Assembly: GCA_007693595.1 (NCBI GenBank)
Contig: REDI01000020.1
Location: 1-35,985 of the forward strand
Length of the DNA: 35,985 nucleotides
Source of the DNA: Deltaproteobacteria bacterium
Lineage (GTDB): Bacteria; Myxococcota_A; UBA796; GCA-2862545
Direction of reading: 5' to 3'
Every line of letters starts with the position of its first letter. Within the stretch, counting starts at the first letter, position 1. Under the pieces are notes generated by a model. That model saw only the letters and a program-made list of their open reading frames with translations. It did not search any database and was not told the DNA's origin. A program made the position numbers and the translations under genes. Of this stretch, positions 12,001 to 21,992 are shown in pieces.

Positions 12001-14028
12001 CTACGCCCTCGCCAAGAAGCGATCGACCTCCTCGCGTTCGAGCAGGCCCAGGCTGCGGTCCACCACCTCGGCCGAGAGGGCGACGCCGTTGTAGACGTAG
12101 AGCTCGCGGGTGTCGACGAGGGTGCGGCCCGTCATGGCGCACTCGACGCGGGGGTCATCGGTGATGAGCTCGTGGCGGTGACGGGCGATCTCGGTCACGC
12201 AGCGGTCGCACACGGCGGTCTGGCCGCGTACCATCATGTGGTCGACCTCATTACCCCGACGGCCGCAGGTCGCGCAGGTCAACTCGGGCTGATCGGAGAC
12301 CGGCCGGTACACGGCGGGACCGTCACTGCTGATCCCGGCCTGGAGCAGGCTCTTGAGATGGCGTTGGGCTTCGCGCTGCTCGACCTGCTCCCGGAGCATG
12401 TCTTGGGCGTGGGGGTCTCCCAGCAGGGCCAGTCCGGCGCGGGCGGCGAGGGCGAGCTCTGGATCGGCCTCGGCGGCCCAGCGAACGAGCAGGTTGCGGG
12501 CGCTCTCGGTGCCGCGACTCGCGATGGCGAGCAGGAGGGAGGCTTGCCAGGCGCGCGCTTGCTGTCGCTGGACCTCGACCCGTCGGCGGTGGGTCAAGAC
12601 GTCGCGGGCGGGGCCGTTGCGGTCGACCGCTGCGCGCTGGAGGTCTTCTTCGGTGAGGTGCAGCCCGTTGGCGAGGGCGGGCTCTGGGAGGAAGGGGGCG
12701 AGGGCCAGGATCTGTGCGCCGCGCTCCGCCCCAAAGTAGCGGCCAGGCTCGCTGAGCCAGCGGTGGGCCTCACGGGCTTGCCCCTCGGCCATGGCCTCGA
12801 GGGCCCGCTCCCACAAGGTGGCGCGCAAGGGCTCGTCGGTGGTGAGGCTCATGATGTCGAGGAGGGTCTGGCTCGCGTCGTCGGCGATCTCGCGCAGGGT
12901 GTCGATGAGCAGCTTGATGCGCTGCCGGGTCGAGTCACGGGGGCGCAGGGGCTCGCCGTTCTCGCTAAAGTCCAGGGCCGGGAGGCGATCGTAGAGGCCG
13001 ACCTCGGCGCGGAGGGCCTGCCCGACCCAGGCTGCATCACGCGCTTCGCGGCGTAGTTTGACCAGCTCGACGAAGGCCGGCAGGTATTGCGGGGCGTCGC
13101 GGAGCACTTCGCGGAAGAGGCGGATGCCCTCGTCGGTGCGGGCCTCTTCGAGGTAGGCGCAGCCCAGCGCCCAGCGGGCGTCGAGGTGGGCGGGCTCGAG
13201 GGCGAGGGCCTGGTGACAGGTCTCGCGGGCTCGGGAGATCTCGCCAAGGTGAAGGTAGCACATAGCGATACGGGCGTAGACGTGTGGGCTGTCGCCGTGT
13301 TCTTGAAGGTGCTGACGCAGGTGGAGGATGGCGTTCTTGTACTTTCCCATCTGCATGGCGACGACGCCCAAGTGGTAGCGTGCGCGCGCTTGCCAGGGCT
13401 GGTGCTCGACCAGGCGGGTGAGCAGGCGATGGGCTTCGGCCAGCCGGCCGGTCTGCACGCAAGACAGGGCGAGTTCGTAGTGCAGTCGGTTCGACCAGCT
13501 TGGCGAGGGGCGGAGCTGCACGGCGCGGACCATGTGGAACTGGCTGCGCTCCAGCACCCGTGGTGGATGGCCGAGCTCGTCGGCGCGGCGGCGGAGGAGC
13601 AGGCCGAGCTGGGCGTGAGGCTCCCAGGAATCGGGCGCTTCGCGGCAGGCGAACTCGAGCTCGCGCACGGCTTGGTGTCGCTCCCCGCGGCGCTCGTGCA
13701 GGGCGCCGAGCGCCAGGTGCAGCTCGGGTCGCTCGGGATCGGTCCGCGCGGCCTGGTCGAGGTATTGCAAGGCCGGATCGAGCCGATCGAGGCCGATGAG
13801 CGCGGCGCCGGCGACGACCAGGGCTCTGGGGTTCGCAGGATCGTCATGTAGGACCCTGCGCGCCAGCGTGAGCGCCTTGTTGTACCAAAGCTCGCCGCCC
13901 TCGTGCCACCAGGCGCGCGACAGGGCGGACCAAGCCAGCTCGGCGCGGGTTGAGGCGTCGTCGGGGTGCTGTTCGAGCTGCCGCTCCAGGCGCGAGAGCG
14001 TCCAGTCGAGCTTCTGGTGAGGGAACAT
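12001..14028 (-). CDS. TPR-repeat protein with C-terminal ClpX-like zinc finger
   Basis: A 675-residue cytoplasmic protein. Residues ~1-340 are tandem TPR-like helical repeats (for example LGALHERRGERHQAVRELEF, YELALSCVQTGRLAEAHRLL and RYHLGVVAMQMGKYKNAILH). Residues ~350-570 are helical and HEAT-like, with ARAGLALLGDPHAQDMLRE near the end. A four-cysteine zinc finger follows: C585-ATC588, 18 residues, C607-DRC610. The CX2C-X18-CX2C spacing and the embedded NEV...G pattern match the ClpX N-terminal zinc-binding domain, which binds adaptors and substrates. A short C-terminal segment has another cysteine (VECAMTGR). No AAA+ ATPase domain is present. The gene is divergent from the fused spermidine-synthase-like gene. 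The ATG at 14028 has only a distant AGGTGG. The precise role is unknown; scaffold or adaptor function is an inference. Confidence 0.85.
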   Translation of the reverse strand: MFPHQKLDWTLSRLERQLEQHPDDASTRAELAWSALSRAWWHEGGELWYNKALTLARRVLHDDPANPRALVVAGAALIGLDRLDPALQYLDQAARTDPERPELHLALGALHERRGERHQAVRELEFACREAPDSWEPHAQLGLLLRRRADELGHPPRVLERSQFHMVRAVQLRPSPSWSNRLHYELALSCVQTGRLAEAHRLLTRLVEHQPWQARARYHLGVVAMQMGKYKNAILHLRQHLQEHGDSPHVYARIAMCYLHLGEISRARETCHQALALEPAHLDARWALGCAYLEEARTDEGIRLFREVLRDAPQYLPAFVELVKLRREARDAAWVGQALRAEVGLYDRLPALDFSENGEPLRPRDSTRQRIKLLIDTLREIADDASQTLLDIMSLTTDEPLRATLWERALEAMAEGQAREAHRWLSEPGRYFGAERGAQILALAPFLPEPALANGLHLTEEDLQRAAVDRNGPARDVLTHRRRVEVQRQQARAWQASLLLAIASRGTESARNLLVRWAAEADPELALAARAGLALLGDPHAQDMLREQVEQREAQRHLKSLLQAGISSDGPAVYRPVSDQPELTCATCGRRGNEVDHMMVRGQTAVCDRCVTEIARHRHELITDDPRVECAMTGRTLVDTRELYVYNGVALSAEVVDRSLGLLEREEVDRFLARA

Positions 14029-14147
14029 GGGGCGAAACCACCTGCGGGTCGGACGCCACCGTAACGCAGGTGAGGCGCAGCTGTCGCCCCCGCGCGATAG
14101 GTAGCCGGCCGTCGGGAGGATCCGGCGGAGCCAGTCCGGGAGGCAAG

Positions 14148-17012
14148 GTGGCGGGTGGCGCGTCGAAGGTGGAGAACGACGAGGTCGATCCGCTCGTGGC
14201 CAGCCTGCGCCGCGAGCGCGCGGTGCTGGTTCTCTACCCCCTGTTCTTTCTGTCCGGGGCCACGGGGCTGACTTACCAGACCTTGTGGGCGCGTCAGCTC
14301 CACCTGGTCTTTGGCACCTCGACCTTCGCCATCACCACCGTCTTGACAGCCTATATGGCGGGGCTGGCCATCGGCGGCTTCGCCATGGCCCGCTATGCGG
14401 ATCGGATCCTTCGCCCAATGGCGGCCTATGGGTGGATCGAGGCAGGGATCGGGCTCTACGCGCTGCTCTTTCCTGCCCTCGTCGGCCTGGCCACCCCGCT
14501 CTACCTCGGGCTCTGGCGCCTCGCAGAGCCTCCGCCTGTGCTCTTTGGGGTGTTGCAGTTCCTCGTCATCGGGTTGTTGCTCCTGCTGCCGACGGCTCTG
14601 ATGGGCGCGACCCTGCCGCTGCTGGCTCGCTTCGCCACCGATCGCGTCTCCGCGGCCGGCGATGCCGTGGGTCGGCTTTATGGGCTGAACACCGCCGGCG
14701 CGGTCGCGGGGACCTTCCTCTGTGGCTTCTTCTTGCTGCCGGGGATCGGCTTGTGGTGGACCACGGTGCTCGCGGCCGCCACCAACCTTGCGCTGGCTGG
14801 CGCAGCGCTCTGGGCCCAGCACATGGCGCGGGGGGCCGAGGGCGCCGCACCCGACGAGGATCTGTCGGACCCCACCTTCGATCCCAACCTGGCCATCGTC
14901 GGCCTCGCCACGGGCCTGGCCGGCTTCTCAGCCTTGACCTACGAGATCGCCTGGACTCGGGTGCTCGGGCTGGTCCTGGGAGCGAGTGTCTATGCCTTCT
15001 CGTTGATGCTACTAGCCTTTCTGCTCGGCATTGCGATCGGTGGCTGGGGGGGAGGCTGGGCCTCGGATCGCCTCTTGCGCGGGTTTGGGCAACGGGGCCT
15101 GCTCGTCTCGTTGGCGGCCTTGCAGGTCGGCGTCGGGCTGATGTCCTATGGCTTGCTGCTCCTCTTCCCCGAGCTACCCTTCCTCTACGTGCAGCTCTTC
15201 GACCTCTTTGACGCCGAGCGCTCCCCGGCCCTGTTGTGGTCGGTCTCGATGGTGGTGGCGGTGGCCGTGATGACGCCTCCCGCCGTGCTGATGGGGGCCT
15301 CCTTCCCGGTCGCGGTGCGCGCCGTGATCGGCTCGGGGGATGCGCTCGGCGGCCCCGTAGGGCGGATCTACGGCTTCAACACCCTCGGTTCCCTGCTCGG
15401 CGCGGGCCTGGCCGGCTTTCTCTTCTTGCCCTGGATCGAGATCCGCGGAACGGTCCTGCTCGCGGTGCTGGTGAACTTCGGCGCGGCGGTCGCCTTGCTC
15501 GGGTGGGTCGCCTGGTCCCGCAAGACGCGCGCGGAGATCCCGATGGTCGCAGGGGTCTCGCTGCTCTCGGTCGCCCTGGTCGGGGTGGCGCTCTGGCCCG
15601 CTTCGATCGAGCAGGCGCAGCGTCGACAGCTCTTGATGACCGCGGGCATGTATAAGTATGTGAGCGATCTCTCGGAGCGAAGCCGCGAGGGGGTGCTGCG
15701 CTACACCGTCGAGCCCTACGAGCTGCTCTTCTATCGCGAGGGGCTGTCGAGCGTCGTGACGGTGGCGCGCAATAAGCGAACCTCCAACGTCTGGCTTGCG
15801 AACAACGGCAAGGTCGAGGCCTCGACCACCGTCGACATGCCTACGCAGGTCCTCGTGTCGCTCTTGCCCTTCCTCTTCGCCGAGGAGCGCGAGAAGGCGC
15901 TGGTGATCGGGCTCGCGAGTGGGATCACCGCGGGCTCCGTCACGCGGATCCCCGAGGTCGAGGAGCTCACGATCGTCGAGCTTGAGCCTGCCATCGAGCG
16001 GGCGGCCCGCTACTTCGATGAGCAGAACCATGGCGTGCTCGACGATCCCCGAACACGACTGATCTTCAACGATGGGCGCAACCACCTCCTGCTCACGAGT
16101 CCCGCCAGCTACGACGTCATCATCAGCGAGCCCTCGAACCCGTGGATCAGCGGCGTGAGCAACCTCTTTACCCAAGAGTTCCTTGCGATGGGGCGAAGGC
16201 GGCTGCGTCCTGGCGGGGTCTGGGCCCAGTGGGTGCAGATGTACGGCATGGGCGAAGACGATCTCTGCTCGTTGCTCGTCACGTTCGCCGACGCCTACCC
16301 GCACGTCGCCTTGTTCATGACCGTCGAGGACGCCGATCTGGTGATGCTTGGCTCGGAGCGCGAGCTCTTACCGGACCTCGAGCGCGTGCGACGGGTGTTG
16401 GGTTCGGAGCCTGGGCTGTCCCAGGAGCTCGGGCGGGTGGGCCTGGACGAGCCGATCGCCCTGCTCTCGGCCTGGCAGATGGACCGCGAAGGCATCTACC
16501 AGATGTGCCCGAAGACCCGGAGAAATACCGATGACAACATGCGGATCGAGTATGCCGCCCCCCTCAACCTGCACAAGGCCACCACCCGTCGCAACGTCGA
16601 GCGCTTGCTGGAGTTTGCCCAGATCCCGCCACAGGTTCGAGGAGTTGACGATCTGATCAGGCTGGCCGGGGCGTACCTCTGGAGGAAGGACTTCGATCGG
16701 GGCCTCGAGGCTCTCTTGCTCGCGATGGAGCACAGCGAGGATGAGCAGGCGGTGGCGCTGGCGTCCCGCGCTCGCGAGGCCTGGGATGGCTCGGCGGGCT
16801 GGGAGCCGGCCTTGAGGCTCGCGATCCGGGGAGGGGAGCGGCTCGCGTCGGAGCGCGAGGAGCTGGGACAGCCTTGGGCGCGGTGGAGGGTGGCGATGCT
16901 GCGCTATCTCGGCGAGGACGTTCCCGAGGCCCTGCTCGAGCGCGCCAGGATCCGCCGTGACCTGGATGAAGACGGCGATCCCACCTACGAGCTTCTCCGC
17001 GATCCCGGCTGA
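14148..17012 (+). CDS. Fused multi-pass membrane / spermidine synthase-like protein
   Basis: A 954-residue protein from the GTG at 14148, chosen because GGGAGG lies 4 nt upstream. The frame is open further upstream, but that would overlap the divergent TPR gene. The membrane half is an internal duplication: GATGLTYQTLW (37-47) recurs as GFSALTYEIAW (258-268), and GRLYGLNTAGAVAG (174-187) as GRIYGFNTLGSLLG (404-417). A Rossmann methyltransferase-like domain follows, with VIGLASGITAGS (585-596), IVELEPAIE, NDGRNHL (640-646) and SEPSNPW (659-665). SEPSNPW replaces the catalytic D-x-x-D-P of true spermidine synthases, so aminopropyl transfer is doubtful. The C-terminal ~200 residues are helical and may include TPR-like repeats. 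Aspartate kinase follows after 57 bp. Confidence 0.88.
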   Translation: MAGGASKVENDEVDPLVASLRRERAVLVLYPLFFLSGATGLTYQTLWARQLHLVFGTSTFAITTVLTAYMAGLAIGGFAMARYADRILRPMAAYGWIEAGIGLYALLFPALVGLATPLYLGLWRLAEPPPVLFGVLQFLVIGLLLLLPTALMGATLPLLARFATDRVSAAGDAVGRLYGLNTAGAVAGTFLCGFFLLPGIGLWWTTVLAAATNLALAGAALWAQHMARGAEGAAPDEDLSDPTFDPNLAIVGLATGLAGFSALTYEIAWTRVLGLVLGASVYAFSLMLLAFLLGIAIGGWGGGWASDRLLRGFGQRGLLVSLAALQVGVGLMSYGLLLLFPELPFLYVQLFDLFDAERSPALLWSVSMVVAVAVMTPPAVLMGASFPVAVRAVIGSGDALGGPVGRIYGFNTLGSLLGAGLAGFLFLPWIEIRGTVLLAVLVNFGAAVALLGWVAWSRKTRAEIPMVAGVSLLSVALVGVALWPASIEQAQRRQLLMTAGMYKYVSDLSERSREGVLRYTVEPYELLFYREGLSSVVTVARNKRTSNVWLANNGKVEASTTVDMPTQVLVSLLPFLFAEEREKALVIGLASGITAGSVTRIPEVEELTIVELEPAIERAARYFDEQNHGVLDDPRTRLIFNDGRNHLLLTSPASYDVIISEPSNPWISGVSNLFTQEFLAMGRRRLRPGGVWAQWVQMYGMGEDDLCSLLVTFADAYPHVALFMTVEDADLVMLGSERELLPDLERVRRVLGSEPGLSQELGRVGLDEPIALLSAWQMDREGIYQMCPKTRRNTDDNMRIEYAAPLNLHKATTRRNVERLLEFAQIPPQVRGVDDLIRLAGAYLWRKDFDRGLEALLLAMEHSEDEQAVALASRAREAWDGSAGWEPALRLAIRGGERLASEREELGQPWARWRVAMLRYLGEDVPEALLERARIRRDLDEDGDPTYELLRDPG

Positions 17013-17069
17013 GGGGAGGGCTCGGGGTGCGGCGGCGCGTTAGCTCGGGCCCTTGCCGAGAGGGCTCAG

Positions 17070-18239
17070 GTGGCGCGTATCATCCAGAAGTATGGTGGAT
17101 CCTCGGTGGCGGATCTGGAGCGGCTCGCCGGCGTCGCGGATCGGGTCTGCCAGGCTCGACGCGAGGGGCACGAGGTCGTGGTCGTGGTGAGCGCGATGGG
17201 CAACACCACCACCGAGCTCTTGTCGCTGGCGAAGGAGCTGAGCGCAGCGCCCGATCGGCGGGAGCTCGACATGTTGGTGAGCGTCGGGGAGCGGATCAGC
17301 ATGGCGCTCCTCGCCATCGCCCTGCGCGAGCGAGGGATCCCCGCGCGCTCGCTGACCGGCTCGCAGGCCGGCCTCGTCACCGATGAGTCTCACGGCGACG
17401 CGCGGGTGGTGGCGGTGCGGCCCGCTCGCTTGCTCGACGTGCTGGGCCGGGGTGAGGTGCCGATCATCGCAGGCTTTCAGGGGGTCAGTCGCGAGCGTGA
17501 GGTCACGACGTTGGGCCGGGGAGGCTCCGACACCACCGCGGTGCTCCTCGCCGCAGCGCTCGATGCGGCTTGGTGCGAGCTCTGCTCCGATGTCGATGGG
17601 ATCTGGAGCGCGGATCCCCGCGTGGTCTCGGCGGCGAAGCGGCTGGAAGCCCTCTCGCTCGACGAGGCGCTCTCCCTGGCGCGGGGCGGTGCCCGTGTGC
17701 TCTTCGAGGATGCGGTCCAGTACGCTCGAGATCAGGGCGTGGAGCTCCGCGCGGTGGCGACCTTTGGGCCCGGTGCCGGCACGCGCTTGACGGTGCAGGC
17801 CCACGAGCCCCTCGGCGCCAAGGCAGTCACGGGCGATGCCCAGCTCGTCAAGGTGCGGCTGGGCGCACTGGATCGCGATGGGGCCATCGAAGCGCTCCGC
17901 GCGGCGGGGGCACGGCTTCGTCGACGGCGGGGCGAGCGCCTCTACGTCGACGTGCGGCACATGCATGGGGCGTCGGTCTCGGCGGTCCACCGCGGCTTGA
18001 CCGTCGAGGGGCCCTGTGCGGTGGTGACGGCGGTAGGTTCGGGTCTTGGCCAGCGACTCTCCGATCTCGAGCGAGGCACGGCGTCGCTGCTCGAGGCGGG
18101 GCTGTGGATCGTCGACCAGGGGGCGGAAGGCGACGTGGCGTGGTGGGAGCTCGACCGCGGCCAGCTCGACCAAGGGGTCGAGGTCGTGCACCGGGTGCTG
18201 GTGCTCGGTCAGCCGACCCCGCTCGAGGCGCAGGGCTAA
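17070..18239 (+). CDS. lysC: Aspartate kinase
   Basis: A 389-residue protein starting at a GTG with GAGAGGG upstream. It phosphorylates L-aspartate, the first step toward lysine, threonine and methionine. The kinase domain shows KYGGSS (7-12, variant of KFGGTS), the SVGERIS loop (71-77), GRGGSDTTA (149-157) and [12 protein letters not shown] (173-184). The C-terminal part (~250-389) should hold two ACT domains for amino-acid feedback. The first is recognisable near [16 protein letters not shown], but the second is short and diverged, ending in [13 protein letters not shown]. Feedback control may therefore differ from the LysC norm. It is 57 bp after a membrane-protein gene and converges on the secreted-protein gene. 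Confidence 0.93.
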   Translation: MARIIQKYGGSSVADLERLAGVADRVCQARREGHEVVVVVSAMGNTTTELLSLAKELSAAPDRRELDMLVSVGERISMALLAIALRERGIPARSLTGSQAGLVTDESHGDARVVAVRPARLLDVLGRGEVPIIAGFQGVSREREVTTLGRGGSDTTAVLLAAALDAAWCELCSDVDGIWSADPRVVSAAKRLEALSLDEALSLARGGARVLFEDAVQYARDQGVELRAVATFGPGAGTRLTVQAHEPLGAKAVTGDAQLVKVRLGALDRDGAIEALRAAGARLRRRRGERLYVDVRHMHGASVSAVHRGLTVEGPCAVVTAVGSGLGQRLSDLERGTASLLEAGLWIVDQGAEGDVAWWELDRGQLDQGVEVVHRVLVLGQPTPLEAQG

Positions 18240-18283
18240 CCGAACGACACCTCCGAGGGAGCCGCGCAGTCGGAAGGAGGGAC

Positions 18284-19123
18284 CTAGTAGATCTCGAAAG
18301 AACGCAGCACGATCCGGTGCCGCGCGCGGAGCTCGGGGAGCTGGGAGCCTGTGCTGTCGCGCAGTCGGATCGCGCTGATCCTCGCCGAGTCGAGAGCAGG
18401 CCAGCTCGGATCTAGAGGCTCAAGCTCTTGAATCGGAACCTCCCACAGACGGGGCGTGGCGTCGATCCGGTACAGCTTGCCGGATAGGGCGTAAGCGAAG
18501 CCTCGTTCATCCTCGACGATGAGCTCCATGAGGGCGTTGTCGTCCTCGGCGTGGAGCTCGATCCGGACCCCGCTCGGGGCACGCTCGGGTTGGTCGACAG
18601 CAACGATCAGATCGGCGACCTGGGGGCCGGCGATCTCTTGAGACCAGACCAGCGCCCCCTGGCCTTCGCGGGTCTCGAGGGCCATCGAACCCCGCTCCGA
18701 GAAGAGCACGAAGCCTTCCTCGGAGCGCTCGAAGGTCCAGCGGGTGGGGACCTCGCGGATGGCCCCTTGCTCCAAGGCGACCTGTCGCGCACCGGCCGCG
18801 CAGGCCGAGGTGTCGATGTCGGCGATCCCCGCCGTGCTCAGCCGCCGACAGGCCTCGAAGGCTTTGCGCGCTTCGTCGAGATCTCCGAGGGCCCGCAGGG
18901 CACGCCCGGCCGCGAGCATGGCGCGCGCGCGGAGCTCGGCGTGTTGGGGGGCGTCGAGCTGAGTGGCGAGATCGCGGTAGATCTGCACCGCTTGACGGTG
19001 ATCACCGCTCGAAGACTGCAGGAGCTGCGCATCCCAGTACCGCCGCTCGGGCGAGGGGGCGTCGGGGGTGGCCCACGCGCTGCTCGCCAGGACGCACGCG
19101 CCGATGACGAGCGCGGATCTCAC
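18284..19123 (-). CDS. Secreted protein with TPR-like and beta-rich domains, coupled to the response regulator
   Basis: A 279-residue protein with a signal peptide ([18 protein letters not shown], cleavage probable after A18). Residues ~28-110 form two or three TPR-like helical hairpins (AELRARAMLAAGRALRALGD, LDEARKAFEACRRLS). Residues ~120-279 are beta-rich with repeated WTFERSEEGFVLF-like strands and an SARISAIRLRD stretch that recalls jelly-roll carbohydrate-binding (CIA30/CBM-like) folds; this call is tentative. The GTG start overlaps the stop codon of the response regulator (GTGA), so its synthesis is tied to the two-component pair. It is probably exported across the inner membrane. It may feed a signal to, or act as output of, the kinase; this is inference. 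Confidence 0.75.
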   Translation of the reverse strand: MRSALVIGACVLASSAWATPDAPSPERRYWDAQLLQSSSGDHRQAVQIYRDLATQLDAPQHAELRARAMLAAGRALRALGDLDEARKAFEACRRLSTAGIADIDTSACAAGARQVALEQGAIREVPTRWTFERSEEGFVLFSERGSMALETREGQGALVWSQEIAGPQVADLIVAVDQPERAPSGVRIELHAEDDNALMELIVEDERGFAYALSGKLYRIDATPRLWEVPIQELEPLDPSWPALDSARISAIRLRDSTGSQLPELRARHRIVLRSFEIY

Positions 19124-19821
19124 CCTTCTTCGCCGATGAAGCGGTAGCCTACGCCGTGCATGGTCTCGATGAAGCGAGGCGAGGCGGCGTCGTCGCGCAG
19201 CTTCTTGCGCACGTTGAGGATGTGCGTGTCGACGGTGCGTGTCGTGACGTTGGGCGAGTAGCGCCAGATGCTCGTGAGCAGTTCTTCGCGGGGGAGGACC
19301 TTGCCGCGGTTCTCGATGAGGTAGCGCAGCAGCTCTTGCTCGCGGTTCGAGAGCCGCTCTTCGTCGCCGGCACCATGGCGGATCGCGTAGTTGTCGAGGT
19401 CGACCTCGATGTGGCCGAAGCGGTAGATCGACCGGGCGCCGCCGGTCCGACGGAGCACGGCGTTGACCCGCGCCGCGAGCACAGGCATCGAGAAGGGCTT
19501 GGTGACGAAGTCGTCGGCGCCGAGGTTGAAGCCCTTGAGCTTGTCATCGTCGGAGGTGCGTGCGGTGAGGAAGAGCACGGGGCCGCGGTAGCCCTCGTCG
19601 CGCAGCGCCTTGCAGACATCGAAGCCATCGTGCTCGGGCTCTGGCCCCTCGTTGAGCATGACGTCGAGGACCAGCACGTCGGGCGGGAAGCGGTGGGCGA
19701 GATCGAGGGCCTCGGTGCGGCTGCGCGCGGTGTAGACATCGAAGCTCTCGCGCTCGGTGAAGTAGCGCTGCAGCATCTCGCTCACCGCCAGCTCATCTTC
19801 GACAAATAGGATTCTAGCCAT
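19120..19821 (-). CDS. OmpR-family response regulator
   Basis: A 233-residue protein: receiver domain (residues 1-120) plus winged-helix DNA-binding domain (about 130-230). Receiver residues are E8-D9, phosphoacceptor D53 in VLDVML, T86 in LFLTAR and K108 in FVTKPF. Between D53 and the following DG (residues 65-66) there are five more residues than in OmpR: the loop reads [11 protein letters not shown]. The effector domain has [20 protein letters not shown] and [15 protein letters not shown], standard for the family. It starts within the last codons of the kinase gene (8-bp overlap) and its stop overlaps the start of the secreted-protein gene. Targets are unknown. Confidence 0.95.
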   Translation of the reverse strand: MARILFVEDELAVSEMLQRYFTERESFDVYTARSRTEALDLAHRFPPDVLVLDVMLNEGPEPEHDGFDVCKALRDEGYRGPVLFLTARTSDDDKLKGFNLGADDFVTKPFSMPVLAARVNAVLRRTGGARSIYRFGHIEVDLDNYAIRHGAGDEERLSNREQELLRYLIENRGKVLPREELLTSIWRYSPNVTTRTVDTHILNVRKKLRDDAASPRFIETMHGVGYRFIGEEG

Positions 19822-21892
19822 GGGATGTTGCTCCTCCGCCGTCTCGGGCGGTCAGCGGGAGGTGGACCGTGAAGGTTGTGCCGCCGCCGGGGGTGGGTTC
19901 GGCTGTGATGCGACCGCCGTGGGCCTCTACAATGTATCGCACGATCGTCAGCCCGATGCCGGTGCCTTTGCAGCGACGAACGCGGGGGTCGGCAGAACGG
20001 TAGAAGTCATCGAAGATCCGGTTGCGATCCTCGGGCGCGATCCCGATCCCGCGATCGCGCACCCGAAGCTCCAGCGCCTGTCCGGTGTGGCGCGCCTCGA
20101 CGCCGATCCACTTGCCCGAGGCGCCGTACTTCACGGCGTTCGACAGCAGGTTGATGAGCACTTGACCGATCGCGTCGCGATCGATCCACACGACCGGCAG
20201 GTCGTCGGGTAGATCCAGCTCCAGGGTCATGCCGGCGCCCTCAATGTTCGCTCGGCTGGTCTCGACGGCTGAATGGATGAGCACCACGGGGTCCTCGGGT
20301 CGCATGGTGTAGCGCTTGGCCCCGCGCTCGATGGCGGCGAAGTCCAGCACGTTGTCGACCAGTCGAGACAGGCGCTCCGCCTCGCGCACGATAGCGTCGT
20401 ATTGGGCGCGCCGGTCGTCATCGTCGCGGATCAGATCGAGCTGGAGCGCCTCACCCTTGAGTCGGATCTGGGTGATGGGAGACCGGAGCTCGTGTGAGAC
20501 GTTGGCTGCGAAGTCGGTCTTGATGCGCGCCGACTCGAGCTCGTTGAGGACGTAGCGCACGGTGACCCCCACCCCGATGACCGACGTCGCGATCGCGAGC
20601 AGGACGATCGCGATACGGGTGGCGGCTCGGCGACGGCGAGCCTCGGTCAGACCTTCGGGATCCGCCGCGCTCACCTGGACTTCGAAGCCGGGGAGGTGGT
20701 CGAAGGCGCGTCGGAACACGGTCGGGCCCATCGGGCTGCCATCTTGGAGCCGGATCTCGGAGACCAGATCGGCCTTGAGCTCCGAGAGGCGATCGGCGGA
20801 CCGCTGAAGCGACTGGAGGATCTCGTCGCGATCGAAGGCGTAGACGATGAGGTCCTGACCGGATCGTCGGAAGGCCCACAGGGCCGGCGAGTTCGGATGG
20901 GTGCGGTAGGTGGTGCCGGCCTCGGTACCGACTCCGCGGTCGACGAGCTCCGCCAGCTCGTCGAAGAGGTAGCCTGACCAATAGAGCTGCGCGTCTCGGC
21001 GATCCAAGCTGCGTCGGGTGCGAGAGAGCCAGTCGGGATCGATGCTGCCCCCCGTGCGCCGGATCGTCTCGAGCTTCGAGAGCGCGCGTCGCGCGACGGT
21101 GGGCTCCCCACCTTCGAAGAGCACCCAGCGGGACCCCATGAGCATGTCGACCAGCTCTCGCAGGGCCAGGGCGCCATCGGGAGAGCGCCCGGCCGCGAGC
21201 TCGGCCTGGTTGAGACGCGCGACGTCGCCGATCCGAAAGCCTCGGCTATCGCGGAGCGCCCCGTAGTCTCCGATCACGTCGGCGTAGGTGTAGGCGCCGA
21301 CCCCGAGCACGCCGTAGAGCCTCGCTTGGTGGAGACGGGCTTCGCCGCTCAGCCGCGCAGAAGTCGTCTGCTGGGCCGCCTCGGCATAGCGCTCGGCGGC
21401 CTCGGCGAGCTCGCCCCGTTGTTCCGCATGGATGGCGCGCTGCATCGCGCGCTCGAAGGCGGGAGTCAGCTCGGCGGGGTCCTCGCTGAGGGGAAGGTCG
21501 AAGGGCTCGACCAGCGAGGTTCCACCTTGGAGCTGATAGGCTGCGATGAGGTGTGGCGAGAGCTCATCGAGGCCGTTGACAGGGGACTGGTTGCGGAGCA
21601 GGCGGCGATCCACCGCCGTCTCGAAGGTTCCGAAGATCTCGCGCTCCTCATCGAGGATCTGCTGGACCAGCCCGCGCCCTTCCGGCGCGAGATCAGCCTC
21701 GATGGAGGTCGCGCCATCGCTCGTGCTCGCGAGCGCGAAGTAGGCGAGCAAGGCGACAGGTGCGACGATCAGCAGGCCGAACACGCCGACCAAGCGGGTG
21801 GCGCGGAGCAGCTGGCGCCCCTCATGCTCGGAGCGCACCTTGAGCAGGCGCGCGATAAAGCGGATCAGGCGGGGGCTGCGGCGAGAGCTCAA
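19814..21892 (-). CDS. Membrane sensor histidine kinase with large periplasmic domain
   Basis: A 692-residue kinase. The start is a TTG at 21892 with GGAG 5 nt upstream; no nearby ATG or GTG fits as well. Transmembrane helix 1 is at about 34-55 and helix 2 at about 425-448, enclosing a ~370-residue periplasmic domain. This domain includes helical TPR-like stretches ([21 protein letters not shown], residues ~149-169) and a C-terminal PAS/Cache-like segment near [20 protein letters not shown]. The cytoplasmic part has HisKA with [16 protein letters not shown] (phospho-accepting H467), the N box [14 protein letters not shown] (N585), G1 box [10 protein letters not shown] (613-622), F box IFDDFYRS and G2 box GTGIGLTIV (643-651). 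All catalytic elements are intact. It overlaps the response regulator by 8 bp. Confidence 0.95.
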   Translation of the reverse strand: MSSRRSPRLIRFIARLLKVRSEHEGRQLLRATRLVGVFGLLIVAPVALLAYFALASTSDGATSIEADLAPEGRGLVQQILDEEREIFGTFETAVDRRLLRNQSPVNGLDELSPHLIAAYQLQGGTSLVEPFDLPLSEDPAELTPAFERAMQRAIHAEQRGELAEAAERYAEAAQQTTSARLSGEARLHQARLYGVLGVGAYTYADVIGDYGALRDSRGFRIGDVARLNQAELAAGRSPDGALALRELVDMLMGSRWVLFEGGEPTVARRALSKLETIRRTGGSIDPDWLSRTRRSLDRRDAQLYWSGYLFDELAELVDRGVGTEAGTTYRTHPNSPALWAFRRSGQDLIVYAFDRDEILQSLQRSADRLSELKADLVSEIRLQDGSPMGPTVFRRAFDHLPGFEVQVSAADPEGLTEARRRRAATRIAIVLLAIATSVIGVGVTVRYVLNELESARIKTDFAANVSHELRSPITQIRLKGEALQLDLIRDDDDRRAQYDAIVREAERLSRLVDNVLDFAAIERGAKRYTMRPEDPVVLIHSAVETSRANIEGAGMTLELDLPDDLPVVWIDRDAIGQVLINLLSNAVKYGASGKWIGVEARHTGQALELRVRDRGIGIAPEDRNRIFDDFYRSADPRVRRCKGTGIGLTIVRYIVEAHGGRITAEPTPGGGTTFTVHLPLTARDGGGATSHG

Positions 21893-21992
21893 CGTCGCTC
21901 CGAGCGGGTCTTACGGACCCTATCACCCTTGGGTGGAGAGGGGCAGGGGGAGCGCGTCCGGTCGAGGTGCGCTGCGGAGGCTGAACGTACAG

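Noticed and set aside
13950-14147. N-terminal extension of the spermidine-synthase-like gene
   Set aside because: It would overlap the divergent TPR gene and has no ribosome-binding site; the GTG at 14148 has GGGAGG.
12849-14822. A 657-codon minus-strand frame overlapping the TPR and spermidine-synthase-like genes
   Set aside because: It crosses two well-supported genes in other frames, and its translation is low in sequence complexity.
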